The notes beneath the pieces are model-generated. The model saw only the letters and a list, made by a program, of their open reading frames with translations, ran no database searches and had not been told where the DNA came from. From contig NZ_CP041345.1 of assembly GCF_013265555.1 (NCBI RefSeq), forward strand, positions 2,154,581 through 2,218,580: a stretch of 64,000 nucleotides of DNA, in the 5' to 3' direction. The translations under genes were made by a program, and so were the position numbers. Position 1 is the first letter of the stretch. The number at the start of each line of letters is the position of its first letter. Shown here piece by piece: positions 63,445-64,000 of the stretch. The stretch is from Tenuifilum thalassicum (GTDB lineage Bacteria; Bacteroidota; Bacteroidia; Bacteroidales; Tenuifilaceae).

Positions 63445-64000
63445 ATGACTAAGCAAATAGTTTTTGCCTTAGCACTACTAGCAACCATTGGTGTTTTTGC
63501 TTACACTATCAGCCGAATAGCAAGGTTCTTCATGTTAACCCGCAAGGGGTTTAAGGTTGATAAGTTGGGCAAAAGGCTTTTGGTTACTCTTAAAGTGGCT
63601 TTTGGGCAAACAAAAATTTTTCGACGTCCTGTAATTGGATTATTACACGCACTAGTATTTTGGGGATTCTGCGTTATCCTTTTTGGCAGTATTGAAATGG
63701 TAATAGACGGACTCTTCGGAATAGAAAAATCATTGAGTTTTCTTGGTGGATTTTACAATTTCATGATGGCTGCTGGCGATATCTTCGCACTTTTAGTAGC
63801 CATATCAATTATTGTTTTCCTAATCCGCAGAATATTCCTTCATGTTAAGCGATTCGAAGGCATTGAGATGAAAAAAATCTCTCATATAGATGCCAACATT
63901 GCTTTAACAATAATACTTGTTCTCATGCTCTCGCTCATGGGCATGAATGCCGCATACATTAAGTGGGCTCAACTTGCAGGACACAATATTCATGGAATTT
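63445..64000 (+). CDS. Membrane Fe-S EtfAB:quinone oxidoreductase-like protein, N-terminal part
   Basis: The first 185 residues of a protein cut by the window end. At least four membrane helices are visible ([73 protein letters not shown]), with His residues in IGLLHALVF and a [17 protein letters not shown] loop. This is the NarI-like cytochrome-b-type N-terminal domain of large (Fe-S)-binding proteins found beside etfBA, which pass electrons from EtfAB to menaquinone. The Fe-S and CCG domains would be beyond the window. The assignment rests on the N-terminus and context. Confidence 0.8.
   Translation, partial: MTKQIVFALALLATIGVFAYTISRIARFFMLTRKGFKVDKLGKRLLVTLKVAFGQTKIFRRPVIGLLHALVFWGFCVILFGSIEMVIDGLFGIEKSLSFLGGFYNFMMAAGDIFALLVAISIIVFLIRRIFLHVKRFEGIEMKKISHIDANIALTIILVLMLSLMGMNAAYIKWAQLAGHNIHGI

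Noticed and set aside
1-64000. tRNA, rRNA, insertion sequence or prophage genes
   Set aside because: All gaps were read; no cloverleaf, rRNA segment, transposase, integrase or att-like repeat was recognised.

Overview
The window looks like chromosomal DNA from a member of the Bacteroidota, most likely Bacteroidales or a near relative. The reasons are: a SusC/RagA-type TonB receptor; TAnnTTTG -7 promoter boxes close to many start codons; almost no Shine-Dalgarno sequences; an S46 dipeptidyl-peptidase; a long insertion-bearing signal peptidase I followed by a WbqC protein; AT-rich intergenic DNA; and lineage-typical gene neighbourhoods such as thrS-infC-rpmI-rplT, dapB-lepB-wbqC and DUF2520-KdsC-UbiA-Maf. 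No IS element, prophage, CRISPR array, rRNA or tRNA was recognised. The gene content is mostly housekeeping.

Layout: 1-2029 is the N-terminal part of a SusC receptor (minus strand). It is divergent from an ECF sigma factor (2620), with rtcB and a small ORF after that. RsmE (minus) and a YfcE-like phosphoesterase (plus) follow. A probable six-gene minus-strand operon runs from 15930 down to 6947: SAM hydrolase, MazG, an orphan OppB-type permease, TpiA, PrmA and a 1534-residue exported protein of unknown function. Next come phoH-purC (plus) convergent with pckA (minus), a LysM/PBP1-fold protein plus a CDF transporter (minus), an SNF2 helicase, plsY, and the translation operon thrS-infC-rpmI-rplT. 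This is followed by dapB-lepB-wbqC, a 680-base gene-poor gap, pruA, tex, a chemoreceptor (minus), mutS2, and a deacetylase/FemAB-like pair.

The region 43850-44528 is an intergenic island built almost entirely of short-period repeats (7 and 10 bases). After it, on the minus strand, lie ftsE, a TIGR01777 epimerase, a lipoprotein, a TonB receptor, an LTA-synthase-like enzyme, TlyA and a HEAT-like protein. On the plus strand are a DUF364 protein and an orphan hybrid-type sensor kinase without receiver. A minus-strand operon (DUF2520, KdsC-like, UbiA, Maf, DPP11-like peptidase) follows, then a lone unknown gene. The window ends with etfB-etfA and the start of a membrane Fe-S EtfAB:quinone oxidoreductase.

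The most interesting signals are: (i) a composite repeat family made of a dyad core flanked by 10-bp-period modules, in two convergent intergenic regions and partly in a third gap; (ii) infC, whose only plausible start is an AUA codon eight bases after a perfect AGGAGG in a genome otherwise lacking such sites; (iii) a stem-internal loop-stem structure just before rplT that could be an L20 autoregulatory leader; (iv) the 1534-residue exported protein; (v) a LysM x3 plus PBP1-fold protein that might act like LpoA; and (vi) a tandem-promoter leader with a long-range inverted repeat before etfBA. Start codons were revised where translation signals or family N-termini argued for it. All functional calls come from reading motifs; no database search was run.
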